From Rhizophlyctis rosea (lineage: Eukaryota; Chytridiomycota; Chytridiomycetes; Rhizophlyctidales; Rhizophlyctidaceae), in assembly GCA_027596075.1 (NCBI GenBank), contig JADGJC010000001.1:192796-256795 (forward strand): DNA of 64,000 bases. The letters are read 5' to 3'. Shown piece after piece: positions 44,928 through 56,740 of this stretch (positions are counted from its first letter, which is position 1; each line of letters opens with the position of its first letter). The translations under genes were made by a program, and so were the position numbers. The notes below the pieces were generated by a model. That model saw only the letters and a list, made by a program, of their open reading frames with translations. It searched no databases and had not been told where the DNA came from.

Positions 44928-47173
44928 ATGCTGACAGATATGGACGTGGACTCGGTGGGGTCCGCCCCAACCACCGAGTTCACACACATGAAGCGGGCAG
45001 AACTTCAGCGTTTGTGCAAGCAGTACAACCTCAAAGCAAGCGGCAAGGTATGCACGCTTGCTGTTGACCAAATTTCCCTTTCGCAGTCCGATACTCATAG
45101 GCCGGTACGGCATATATAGAACGTCGAAATGGTGGAACGCCTACGTCAATATGCAGATTCGGGCAACATCGTTTCATCCAGTCCTGTCCCGCCCGCAGCA
45201 TTTGCAATTCCACAACCAGCAGCACCGTCACCCTCCGCGAACGTATTTACCTTTGGAACTCCTGGGCCTTCACCTGGTGTCACTAGTTTCACCCCTCAAA
45301 GTAGGAGCGCGAAGTGCGATGGCAATTCACTTGGGACTTGACGCTGACTGATGTTGTTTCGCCCTGACAGCTTCACATAGCTTTTCCTTCACGTTCCTCG
45401 ATCAATCAAACGCACCTTCTCAGATTCCGCAACCTTCGCCTTCTCAGATCCCACAACCTTCCTTTTCGCCTGCGCTCAGCTTTCGGGAGCAGTGTGAGTT
45501 TTGTAGACTGCGGAAGGTTAAAGGACATTCACTGACATGCCTTATATGTTCTGATACAGCAAGAATACCAGTACCATCCCCTCGTTCATTCACATTCAAC
45601 GGTCACGCGCAGCCTGGTATGTCTTAGCAGCATGTTTGACCATATGCATGGCGGCACTGTGGTAACCATGAACCCGTTGGAGCAGAAAGCAGCACAACGC
45701 CCAGCATGGACATCCTGGTCGCACCAGAAAGCCCCGTCCGTTCCACCACACAAATTCCCGATCCAACTTTCAATGGTACAGTTGCACTTGCGTTGCGCAC
45801 TTGGCTCTCATTAAAAGCTTACATGATGGGACAGCTGCGATCAATAATTTGAACGATTCCCTTGTTTCCATGTCTGTGGATGATCCGAACGCGCGGCCGG
45901 ACGATCAGCAATCTCAGTGTGAGTGGACCATGCGATGAGAAGACGCGCTACCTCGTATTGCGATTATGGAGTGCGGAATCACTGACAAATTGATAGTACG
46001 ACCTCCAGAAGATGATATGACTGCACGAATCATGGCGGAGCTGGAAGCCAGAGCGAAAGCCGATGCTCCGGCCCTGAAAGCAGCAGGGATGATAGGGGCA
46101 TCAATGACGGGATCGGGTGGCAATGCCAATGGTAGGCGCGATGCATGTCAAGTCATATGTGGATTGCGAAAAACTCATTTTGCATTTTGGTTGAAAGATG
46201 ATCCTCAAGGAAAGGGCAAGTTCGACGCGGTCCATCAAAAACAGTTCCGAAGGTATGAGAAGCGCCTCTTTCTTTGCATTCCATGTGTCGCGAATGTCTA
46301 ATCAATGGGTCCGGATTCAGAATGCAAAGTATATCCGAGCACTTTGCCGCAAAGAGGACGTCAACACCGAACCTGAAAGAGAAGGCGGCTATTGGTGACA
46401 AACGGAAAACCAAAGAGGAGACGACATCATCGCAACCGGCAAAGAGGATGAAGTTAGATGAGAGGGCGACCACTAAACCTCAGCCTCCGGTGCCTGTAAT
46501 CAAGGCAAGGGTGACGCCGAAAGTGCGGACTGGCGCTGGAAGGTTCGTTGGCCAAGTGTTGGATGTTATTGTTGACAAGCTCATTGAGAATACCGGCAAA
46601 AGATCCACTACTGGCTCAACTTCAACAGCCACATCGCGTACGCCTTTGAGCTACCGAAGACCAGGGACGACGGCACGAACGCCCGCCACCAAGCCAGCAT
46701 CAACTGTTGGAAGGTAAGGAAGCCAAGAGTGATCCGAATGCTGCATAAAGCGGCATGAACCTCCCTAATCATGGTCCCTTAGCCGCACTACCACGACGGA
46801 CATTCGACCTCGAGCTCCTTCAACTTCCACACCCTCTACTACTTCGGGTGTGTTCACTTTCGGGTCGGGTAAGGATCGACACATACGATATACAGAAACT
46901 GGAACCGGACAACTCACTTTGATTGTCATCCAGCCAAAACGCACACTCAAACGACAGGGCAAGACTTCCATGGCGTGACCAAAAAGCCGGTGAGTTACTG
47001 TTCTTCCCAATCCTTAATGGAAACGCTCGTGCCGGAGGTCACATGTATCTAATCATTGTTGTTGACAATCGCAGGTTTTTGATTTGAAAGAAAGTTTGAA
47101 GAAACCCATGTCGTGGATCCCACATAAAGGGCCGTTGCGGGATACCCGCACGCCGGCGGCCGGGTCGAGATAG
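44928..47173 (+). CDS. NUSAP1: NuSAP-like spindle/nucleolar protein with SAP domain
   Basis: Twelve exons, all GT-AG with consistent phase: 44928-45047, 45120-45300, 45371-45493, 45560-45616, 45686-45775, 45835-45918, 45997-46131, 46198-46252, 46321-46713, 46783-46868, 46934-46989 and 47075-47173, giving 492 residues. A SAP domain (about 20-57, MKRAELQRLCKQYNLKASGK then NVEMVERLRQYAD) should bind DNA. Near 270-300, FDAVHQKQFRRMQSISEHFA followed by AKR matches the conserved helix of NuSAP. A basic, Thr/Pro-rich region (about 300-450) fits microtubule binding. Near the C-terminus KKPVFDLKESLKKPMSW leads to IPHKGPLR, like the KPVFDL...PHKG block of animal NuSAP, a protein that bundles and stabilises spindle microtubules around chromosomes. 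Order and spacing of the three blocks match. Length is similar to human (about 440). Confidence 0.88.
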
Positions 47174-48050
47174 GGTGGATCGGGGTTTGGCGGAGGCGTT
47201 TTCCTTGGGAGCATGCAACGGGATGCCAAATGCTGACTGCTTGGCAAGACCACGTTGATTTCTTTTCGTTTTGTGACATAATTTGGACTCTTTTTCTTGG
47301 TACATAATAATTTTGAAGGAGTTGCTTGCTTTGACCACCGCCTGGAGAAGAGTGGTTTTGTTGTTCTTTATTGGCTGGCCCTGATGTCCGGGAAAAGGAA
47401 GCGCATAAGCGCGCTTACATTGTTCGATCTTCTTGTAAGAATGGGTTTAAGCAAGACTAACGCGACGCGGTCGTCAAGTTCACTTGAGCCTACAAAGGTT
47501 GCAGTCGAATTGTTTTTTAAGCTTTTTGAAGTTCTTGATGGCTGGATCGCATTCCCGAAGTTACGCTGATGTGTTGGATCAACCTCTTGCCAAACTGCAT
47601 ACAAGTCTCATTCGTGCTGCAGAAGTGCAATAACTGACAGCATTCTTGGCAGCCATCCGAGCTCCCGGAGCTCTCTGATGGGGAGCGATTAAATTCTGAA
47701 TCGATGACGTTCATGGGATGCGACGTGTATTGCGCAGTCAATAGGACCCTGGCGGCACAGCAAGACTCAGCATATGAAACCCGAGCCCGTGCTGGGCCCA
47801 AGATCGTGCCACCGATTATGCGTGATGACCAGCAATTCGTATGAGAAATTTGCAATCAAAACCCCCTTTCCCATCCTGACACCCCTTCCTAATCCATCAC
47901 AACCCATATTTCGAGTTGACACCATTCGCTTTCCCACGCGCTATCTTCACTCCACCCGCAAACTCTACCAAAATTCCACTCCTACCAATCAAAGGGACGT
48001 CGACTCTGCAAAAGGGTCTTCGTCGCTTCTTTACCAGTCAGACCGTCTCG
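47174..48050. other. Intergenic, no gene seen
   Basis: Spacer between two plus-strand genes. 47990-48050 is open in the next gene's frame and reads like a mitochondrial targeting end (LRRFFTSQ) but has no ATG. See that gene. Confidence 0.45.
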
Positions 48051-49102
48051 ATGGCTTCTCCGTCTTTTGTCTCCATGCCTTCTGTGAGGCGCTACTGGGA
48101 GGAAAAGGAGAATGGGAGTGCGCATGATGTTCCGAGGATGCTGCTGGCGCAGTTTACTCGTCAGGTATGTGGGTGGTGGCATGCGGCATTGCTTGATGTG
48201 CTTTGTGCTTGTTACTTTGTGGGTTGCAACGGATACCGAGGTTTAATCAAGTCGTTGCCGCTCCTGGGCACTCTCATATGGCTATCTGGTTGGTGGTGCA
48301 TGAGGACTTCGAGTGTACCAGCTCGTCACTCCCCACCCGCACATTCTCTGCACGCAACATAATACCGTATGTCTGAACGAAGCACCTCTTCATATACAGA
48401 TACTCGACGTACTCGAATCAAAGCTGATTGATGGCTCAGTGACGCGGGACAATGTGCGGTCGTGGCTTCAGCCGGATACTGCATTCTGGTTCCTCATCAA
48501 GCAATGCACAGCCGACCGGTATGTGAGACGACCGTCCTGTAATGATGACTGACAACTAACGATGCATGTCTTTCGTAGCTTTGCCTCGGCACTTGACAAG
48601 GTGGCTCAATACACGCACCTGGATTCTGTACGTTGCGACTGATGCACCGAAGCTTGACATTCTGAGCTAATTATGATGATCATTTAGCTCACGCTGGCGA
48701 AGTTGATGGCCATTGACACCCCATACGGTACGTAACTTCGTCCCTGTCCCGCGCAACGTTGTCTCAAAACTCATCATATGTTTTGCACAGACTGCCAACC
48801 ATTCATCGCATACCTCTTCGACCGCGACGTCGTGACCGCGATGGTCGCGGAAGTCTTGCAATATGCGGGGATAACCAACGATCTCCTGCTCGTCCGCCAT
48901 GCAATCTGCCCGCCAATTCAGGTATTTGATGGTTGACATACACAACTCGCGCAATCCATTACGTCAGAAGCTAATGATTCAATAGGCGGCGGCTCCAATC
49001 CCGGCACCACCTCACGTATCCGCTACTGCGCATACCCAGTTCGTCATCAACTACATCCAAGCGCAACTACCCGTCAACCCTCGCCGCCGTCAACCCCGCT
49101 AA
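48051..49102 (+). CDS. Hypothetical small helical protein, seven exons, possibly mitochondrial
   Basis: Model: 48051-48164, 48322-48366, 48400-48518, 48579-48627, 48688-48727, 48791-48921 and 48986-49102, GT-AG with consistent phase, 204 residues. Not recognised. The body is helical (ILDVLESKLIDGSVTRDNVR, WFLIKQCTADRFASALDKV, PFIAYLFDRDVVTAMVAEVL) and the C-terminus is Pro/Arg-rich. The second exon (45 nt) is the least sure, since it could be part of a longer intron. The ATG at 48051 is the first in frame, yet the 60 bases before it read TLQKGLRRFFTSQTVS, typical of a mitochondrial presequence. An unseen upstream exon may therefore supply the true start. Confidence 0.7.
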
Positions 49103-50875
49103 ATGATCATCAAAGAAATTCACAGCAAGTGTTTTCCGGGTACGGAATAGGTGCAAAAGCAACATTTACGAGACTTCGTGTTTCGGATATCATAGGAAGT
49201 CACGCGTGTAAGCCTACTCAACATTGTATTGATCTGGGCATCTAGTGTACATAATTTGTTGTAACAGTTGCCTTGTTTTCTCGCAATAAACAAGGAAGTA
49301 TACTGTGTAAATTGTATTGGTGCAGTGTAGGATGTCGATGGGAATGTTTGGTAAGGCGACCCTTGCCCTTGCCAGTGGTTTGTGAATCGACTGGATAAGA
49401 AGTAATAAATCGCTGATCCCATCAAGAATGTCATTGTTTGAATGGTCCTGCGGTCGCAGCTGGCGGCTTAGCAAGTCCTCCGTTTGTGCAACTCGCGTGG
49501 CCATGGGATACCTTCAAAGCCACGATCATCTTTGCCAATTTTGTTGTGTGCATAGGAAGGTGCCGATCAAGAGGGGAACTCAATCTGCCGCCACCAACCC
49601 TGGGAGCCGCTGTGTTGGACCAGTGTTGGTTGTATTGACCAGACGCATGACTGATTGGTGCTTTCTAGCTCCCCCACTGGTACAACGCTTTAGCCACAAA
49701 ACAAGTTTCAAGGCGTTTGAGTTGGGAGGACTGTGTTTAATTCATTCGCAGTAGGGCTGAGAAGAGGACTGGGGGGGTATATTACATTCATGAATGCTGT
49801 TATTCATTTTCTCCTAGTGACTATAGCTGGGGAAATGATACTCGAAGTGTAGCTTGGCTCACATGAATTCATGTTCATCACATAGATATTTGCAAAGTGG
49901 ACGCTATTGATTTCGGTCCTTCGGAGGCTTGCCTCATGACATCATCCACTTTCTCGGGTCCTTCATTCTATTGGTGCTCTCGGCACATTGAATGCAGGGC
50001 GCAAAAATTCCATGTGGATCGTCCCCGGCAAGACATGTTGATAGTTGACTGAGTTGGGGGCTTTGAAATTGTTCGGAGTCATGGACGGACGGCACGGAAC
50101 CAACTGGTGTGACCAGCGCGCTTTCTGAGCCCACTGGCTCGCATTGGCTCTAAGCCCCTTACTACGCGAGGTTGATGGCCGTCAGAATTCTCAACCCATG
50201 GGTTCATGGATTACACTCTCGGAGGTCTGAAAGTAACCCAAAGATAGGGAGGCTGAGAATGGATGTCTTCTTCCCGTGGAAAGACGGAGGAAGGGCTCCA
50301 TCTCACCACCTGCTGGTTATAGTTGCCGGAGTCTCAACGGCGCTACTCTTTCTCATGTCTCACCTTCACGACGCCTGGCACCCTCGGTTCATATACAGCC
50401 CTAAACCAACCAGCACCATCATGCAATAGCAGTAGGCATCGAGCAATCGTTGAAGGTTGCTGGTGACAAGAGCTGCACCCGCCGCAAACACCCTTCCTCT
50501 TTTGTAAATTTGAGGAACTCCTCCAACACGCGCAGGAAGTCAGCAGCAGCATATGCTCATGGGCGGCGCTTGTGGCTTTAACGCAGGCATTTAAATCCTC
50601 CACCTTCGGCACACGGAGTAGCACGCCCGATTACCATAAGTTCGGAGTCGGCGGTCATTCCCCGGCCCCTTTTCCCCTTGAGCACATTCATTTCAGGTCA
50701 TTCGTTATTCAGAGGTTATCAACTCACATTCGGAGTGCGTCGAACTGTAAGCAATCGCTGTTAACATCAGAACCTGCCATATCCTTGCCACAAATATTAC
50801 CTTTCCCATCGGTCAATCCCACGGCATATTTGTGTTGCGTTATTCGTCACTCCTTTCCCTACACAATTCGCCAAC
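49103..50875. other. Intergenic, 1.8 kb
   Basis: Between two plus-strand genes. Scattered short frames without coding character. No repeat or RNA gene recognised. Confidence 0.45.
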
Positions 50876-52437
50876 ATGTTTGCACCGCCTATACCTATCA
50901 CACAACCGTCCATTCGAGAACATAATTGGCCTCCCATGTCCCTTCCCCGTCCGTCCACCTTACCACCACTTCCAGAAAGACAGCAGTGGCATCCTCCAGC
51001 CTCCCTTCCGCACCACTTGGACAGCACATGGGGTAAACAAACAATGAGAGATCAAGATCGACCTCAATATCGACCTCCTACTCCACCTCCTTCAGCCTCA
51101 CCCATGCATCATCACCCGCAAATCCCGCCTGCAGCAGAACGCCGTCCCCGGTCACATTCAAATTCCTCACTGGGGAGTCGGCCGTCGTCTCCATTGGCAT
51201 CTCCCTCATCCGCCAAGTCCCCATCAAACTTTTCGATTGCTTTCCTTACCAGCGATGAGGGGAAGGCACGTCAGGGTCAGGGAGCAAGCCTTCCGTCCTT
51301 GAAACAGCGCATTCAAGAGCTATCCCTTGAATCACATCAGCACCCTCAGTCTCCTTTCACACCCGCGCCTACTCTTAACCCGCCGCCTCCTCCGTCCCTT
51401 CCAGCTCCAGGATTCCACACCAGGACGCCCAGTGCTGGACAATTCCCAAGGTTGTTCCCTCCACCACCTGGAGCCACGCCAAGCACTCAAGAATGGGTAA
51501 GAATGAGTACATTAACCGGCTGGCTGGACACTCAGAATCTAATGTATTGTTGCAGTCCCTCCCTCCTCTCGCACCGCCACCAGCTCCCATTATCCCACCG
51601 CTCCAACCTCAACCTCACTACGACCCTCGCTATGCACGCTACCATCCATACGCACATCCACACAGCCAACCAACGTATCACCAGCCACAGCACGCACACC
51701 AAATGCCATATGCAGGTCCACCTCTGCCACCTCCACCTCACATGCCAGTATACCAGCACCCACCTCCCTATGCGCAGCAATACCCTCCACAAGCACCTCT
51801 CCCATATCCGCATCCCCCCGCTCAGCATCATCAACAATTGCCTCCTTACGGTCCAACTCCTTACCCTTCACCTCCGGTTCCGAAAACGGAGGGAGAACCA
51901 TCGACTCGTGCCGGCAGTCCTCCGACGCCCAAGGAGGGACACAAGTCGCGCCCTGGGTCCGCGCCCAATAAGAACTTTAGCGCTGGCACCACCACAGCCC
52001 CCAAGGTGTACCGGTGTCCGAGCGAAGGATGTACAAAGACATTTACACGCCGGTATAACCTCCAAAGTCACATGCGATGTCATTCAGGTATGTGTCCATA
52101 CGAATACGCTCTTTTACATCTATGCGTCTTACTCACATTGTGCATCCCAGGTGAACGACCCTTCATGTGCGAATATGCCTCCTGCACGGCCACATTCTCC
52201 CGCAAACATGACTTGCGCCGGCACATGCGATCGCTGCATTCCGAAGATCGCCCACACCATTGTGCGCATTGCAACCTTTCGTTTGCGCGATCGGATGCGC
52301 TCAAGCGGCATTTGGCGTCGGAGGCAAAGAGGAGTAATAACCATCCTGCGGTTGTGCCGGATGTGGCGGATGGGAGTGAGGGGTCGGATGATGATGTGGA
52401 GTTGAAGGATGAGGATATGGATGATAGGGATGATTAA
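50876..52437 (+). CDS. C2H2 zinc-finger transcription factor
   Basis: Three exons: 50876-51496, 51556-52087 and 52151-52437, GT-AG with matching phase, 479 residues. Three tandem C2H2 fingers occupy about residues 359-445: YRCPSEGCTKTFTRRYNLQS with HMRCH, FMCEYASCTATFSRKHDLRR with HMRSLH, and HHCAHCNLSFARSDALKRH. The second intron falls in the linker between fingers one and two. The linker after finger one is SGERPF, the classic TGEKPF type. The third finger ends HLASEAK without a second zinc His at the usual place, so its final ligand is uncertain. The first 350 residues are Pro/Ser/Tyr/His-rich and the C-terminus is acidic (DDDVELKDEDMDDRDD), both suited to activation functions. The fingers resemble fungal stress-response or developmental factors; a specific orthologue cannot be named. 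Confidence 0.92.
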
Positions 52438-54113
52438 AGTTTGGGGGAGAGCGGGGTGGGCTTCGTACATAGGGTTTGCTGTATTTTATTTTTTGTGTGT
52501 GTCTTAGTTTAGAGTAGGGATATCCTGCAATGTTGTTTGTATATGTTTTAATTTGAGTTGTGTTTGAAATGCATATTAATATGTTGAGGGTCAAGCTTCG
52601 CAATCGGAGTGGTGGTCAATCTGGTCGAATAGATGACATATCTGCAAGAGGGGACGGAGACTGACGATGGCAAGGTGCAACATGCGTCCGCTACTCCACG
52701 CGGTTCATGTCGGAGAGGCGGGAAGGTATAGTCTGTCGTCAACTTGTCTGTCGAAGGACCACGGCTACTTCACCATTTGGAAACATCCATGGGGCAGCGA
52801 TAGCGGCAGGACATGATCACAACCGGGCCTGACCAAAAAAGCGCACGATGTGCGAAAGCTGGAGCACTACCAACTGCACATTCAAAATACTATGGGAGAA
52901 GGATGTGGCAGGTCGAGACGTACAGAGAGAGTTTGTGGACCACCGCATACTATAGCGCAAACCTCTTGCGTCGTCCGGGTGTTAACGAAGACCGATAAAA
53001 AGGGCACAATTGATTGGTACTTGCTTCAATCATCAGACTGGTTGAGTAGGATCATGCTGGATCGGAGTTGTAAATGGTTCGAGAGTGCGGAGCAAGCGAT
53101 CCTTGCCGGCTTCGGCATGAAAGGATGTCCGATCAGCCTTCAAAGTCGCACAAGCTACAACTGGAAGAAAAATCATAAAAGCAAGGCGTTGTCTGCATCC
53201 CCTCTTGATTTCTTCGTCTGGCATATGGATCCCCCGTGAACCACCAGACGATCTTGATGCGCTTGCGCGCATCTGCTTCGCCCTTTTCAATAAGGACTTA
53301 CTCCACCAAGTTGTCGGAATGGTGACAGGCACTAACATGCTTGTTTGAGTTTCTCGACTTCCCTGCCTTGAATCTCCCTTCGGGTTGAGATGCTCGCAAG
53401 TCGGAGTAGAGATCTTTTGTGCCTAGTCGCCGAATGCCTCGTTGCCTGGTGCATGGCATACGGACCCCCTTGCTGGACCGCCGGTACCAGTGCAGGTGCG
53501 CGCGTTCGACACCATTTTGCACTCCTTGTTTGCCTTCGAGTTTAAACAGCTCGGAGTCAGTTTTGAGGTTTTTGCGCCTGGTCGCAATATCTCTGAGTAT
53601 ATACCTGGCTCTTGGCGTATGGCCCCCATGTTTGACTGCCAGAGTACAGAGAAGTTGCTGGCATGTTACAGCATTTTGCACTTCTTGTTTCCCTTCGGGT
53701 TGAGACAGATTGGAGTCAAGTTTGAGTTTATACCTGGCCGGTTGGATTGCCATCTTACTTGTGGGCTCTTGAGGGAAAATCCTCTTCAGTTTCCGAACTG
53801 AGGAGGTCCGGTGGCGGTGTCGGGTTAATCGCTGGCACCGTAATCGGGCAGTCCCAAGCCAAGAGGATTGCGCCCCTTTTGCGGTGGCACAGTGACTGGC
53901 GAATTCCATCTCACTCATTTTATGTTCCGGTGTGCGTCATCAGCGAATCAGCGATTTAATCGATCCTAACGCGCATGTTCCGTTCCCTAACCTTGTGTCT
54001 AAGTTTAGGGCCACCGAGTTTCACGCAAGCAGGACCTTCACACTTCTCTCCACAATGTCAAGACCCACTTGCAATATCCGGCGCACATAAACAACCCGCG
54101 AAAAGAGCCCAGA
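52438..54113. other. Intergenic with degenerate tandem repeat
   Basis: 1.7 kb between two plus-strand genes. The repeat at 53355-53760 is listed next. No splice-supported gene found. Confidence 0.45.
53355..53760. repeat. Three degenerate repeat units of about 155-160 bp
   Basis: CATTTTGCACTCCTTGTTT at 53513 returns as CATTTTGCACTTCTTGTTT at 53672, 159 bp later. The CTTCGGGTTGAGA block near 53379 and the TTGTGCCTAGTCGC block mark a third, more diverged unit. On the minus strand the units can be read as peptides of the DSELFKLEGKQGVQNGV type inside a 206-residue open frame. Confidence 0.65.
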
Positions 54114-56363
54114 ATGCCGTATCCATCGCTGCACCTGTCCGCCGACTTTGAAGAACTTGAAGACAGTGATCCCTTCAATGTTACCCCTCCTCCCTCCAAC
54201 CAACGGCCTCGTCACAACTTCCAAGTCCTCTCCGACTCACTGCAACGCGCCTTGTCCGCCACAACGCGTTTCGTACCCCTTGACAACGGAAACGAGAACC
54301 AAGAGTCCGAAAATGGCGCTAGCGCAGAAGGTTCTAGACAAGGACGTAGAATGAGTTTAGATAGGTTGCTGGGCGCTAGAGAAGAGGACGAGGAACAGGG
54401 GTTGGCGCCTGGGTATGAGGAAGTTCGGCTGCTGGAGAAGGGAGGCAGCGGCTTTTGGAGTGACGACGGAGGGCGAAACGGAATCGGGTTTGGAACTAGG
54501 TGGAGGGAAGCTTTGGTAGGTATGCTTAAACTCTTCTTGGCCGCATACTCCCCCTCCTTTTATAGCTTCTTACTCAATACTCGCTGTGACCTGCAGGATA
54601 ACCCCTCACATGGACGATGGTTGCGGACCATTACGTTCGCGATTTGCATAGCCGTCATCATCGGGACAATAATTGGGCTGTGCACATCGCTGGTCCAAGG
54701 AGACGATGAGGCATTTGATTGGGAGAAAACGGTCATCTTGATATCGCTGGACGGTTTTCGAGCTGAATATTTGACGCGAAACCTCACACCTACGTTATCT
54801 CGAATAGGTATGGGTGTAGTATGATGTGCATCTTCACGCAAAACATCGAATTGATCTGGCCCTGAACAGGATCCAACGGTGTCGTTGCGGAATACATGAA
54901 ACCATCATTTCCTGTAAGTGGAATCTTTCGAAACATCGCACTTCTTCCCTTCTTTGAGCTGAAGTTTGGTCTTGCAGTCCATCACCTTCCCGAATCATTA
55001 CACAGTCGTAACCGGTCTATACCCTGAATCACACGGCATCGTCGCAAACGTCTTTTACGATCCCAAGCTCAACGATACGTTTATTTACTCTGACACATCG
55101 CGGAACAGCAATGGGAAATGGTGGGGAGGAGAGCCGGTAAGATATCATTGGGGAAGTGCGGTGGACAATCGCAAAGCCTTTGATACCTAACTTCATCGAT
55201 AGATATGGGTGACAGCAATCAAACAGAAGAAGCTGGCGGGATCCTGTATGTGGTATGTTCACCTGACATACTCTTTAGCTGTACGGCGACACTCATACTC
55301 ATTGCATCAAAAAGGCCAGGATCGGAAGCACCAATACAAAACATCAGACCAACCTATTGGATGCATTATAATCATACATGGCCGTTGAATAAACGAGTAG
55401 ATCTCCTGCTATCGTGGTTAGACAAGCCGGTGCCAGAACGGCCGCACTTTTTGTCGATGTATATACCGGATGTTGATGGGGAGGGGCATATGAAGGGAGT
55501 TTACTCGCAAGCGGTAAGGAAGGCTTCCTTCTAAATGCCACCAATTCGAGTCTGAGGTGTCTGTATGACTAATGCGGCGTGTAGGTGAACGACTCACTAG
55601 TGTTGGTCGATATTACATTACAATACCTAATGGACGGTCTTGACGAACGAAATCTAACGGACAAAGTAAACGTCATCGTCGTGAGCGACCATGGCATGAC
55701 GGATAGTTCGACGGAGCGGTTGATATTCTTAGATGACTATGTAGATGTGGAGAAGAGTACTTATATTACAAATCTGCCGTTGATGATGGTATACCCTAAT
55801 GAGGCTGAAGGTTCGTGGATTTGTTTACAATTGAATGCTTTGCAGAGTGGGACTCACACTCTCGAACAACTTTACAGATGAGGATACAATATTCGAACAA
55901 CTGCAGAAAGGCAGCGAAGCCAGTGGTCATTTTAGAGTCTGGCGACGAAAAGACATTCCGCCAGAGTATCATTATTCGCATACTGAGAGGATAGGTCCTA
56001 TACTCTTGTTACCCGAAAATGTATGTTTGCATTCCTTGATCCAAGAACATGTCCAATCATGACCTGAAACCACTCCCATAGGGCTGGGTATTCACCCTCC
56101 GCTCGAAATACGATCCGTCCGTTCCTTTCGACCCTGTCGGCCTGCATGGATATAACAACTCCGAGCCGGATATGCGGGCGATCTTTGTCGCTGCTGGGTC
56201 GGCTTTCGCGCCGCAGACGAAGCGTGTACCTTCGTTTGCGAATGTGGAGGTATATAATTTGATGGCGCGGATCATGGGGGTTGATCCGGCGCCGAATAAC
56301 GGGACGGATGGGTGGGCAGATGAGTGGGTGGAGGAGGGGTATCTAAGAATGAACTCAATATGA
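54114..56363 (+). CDS. Membrane-anchored nucleotide pyrophosphatase/phosphodiesterase (NPP family)
   Basis: Nine exons: 54114-54515, 54597-54807, 54870-54913, 54978-55136, 55203-55252, 55315-55513, 55585-55810, 55878-56020 and 56082-56363, GT-AG with matching phase, 571 residues. It should hydrolyse extracellular nucleotides or related phosphodiesters. A cytosolic N-terminus of about 140 residues precedes one membrane span (145-167), making a type II membrane protein. The catalytic domain shows two-metal alkaline-phosphatase-fold residues: Asp186 in [12 protein letters not shown], nucleophile Thr222 in SITFPNHYT, the PESHGIV block, Asp and His in [11 protein letters not shown], Asp-His in VVSDHGMTD, and His in [13 protein letters not shown]. 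The residue before the nucleophile is Ile where Lys is frequent. No somatomedin-like or nuclease-like domain flanks it, as usual for fungal NPPs. The first intron could be retained in frame (27 more residues). Confidence 0.93.
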
Positions 56364-56740
56364 AGGTATAGTGGTAATGAGCCCTCTCTTTGGAACTATG
56401 ACGTGCGAACGATGACTGCAGCCGTCGTTCGGACTGTCCACCCCTTCCGATGGCTGCCCTACTTTTTTTTTATTGTATAACGCATATGGTATGCATTGTT
56501 GTGATGCGATGTTCGAAGACTACATCGTGGCAGTCCATGGCACAAAGTATACCAACTGGGCCATGTTCCGCTTCATCATCCCCGTGCAACTTTACAACAT
56601 CATCAACTTGCGAACCTCTCTTCCATGAAGCAAACGCTTTCCTTTGCCGATCAACTTATATTTACATGCCATCATACAAACAATTCTACCACAACACCTT
56701 CACCAACTGATTCAACTTCAACGTTGTGGCGAAGGTGCCT
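56364..56740. other. Convergent spacer
   Basis: Short 3'-to-3' spacer between NPP (plus) and the coiled-coil gene (minus). A T-rich run lies near 56464. Nothing else seen. Confidence 0.45.
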
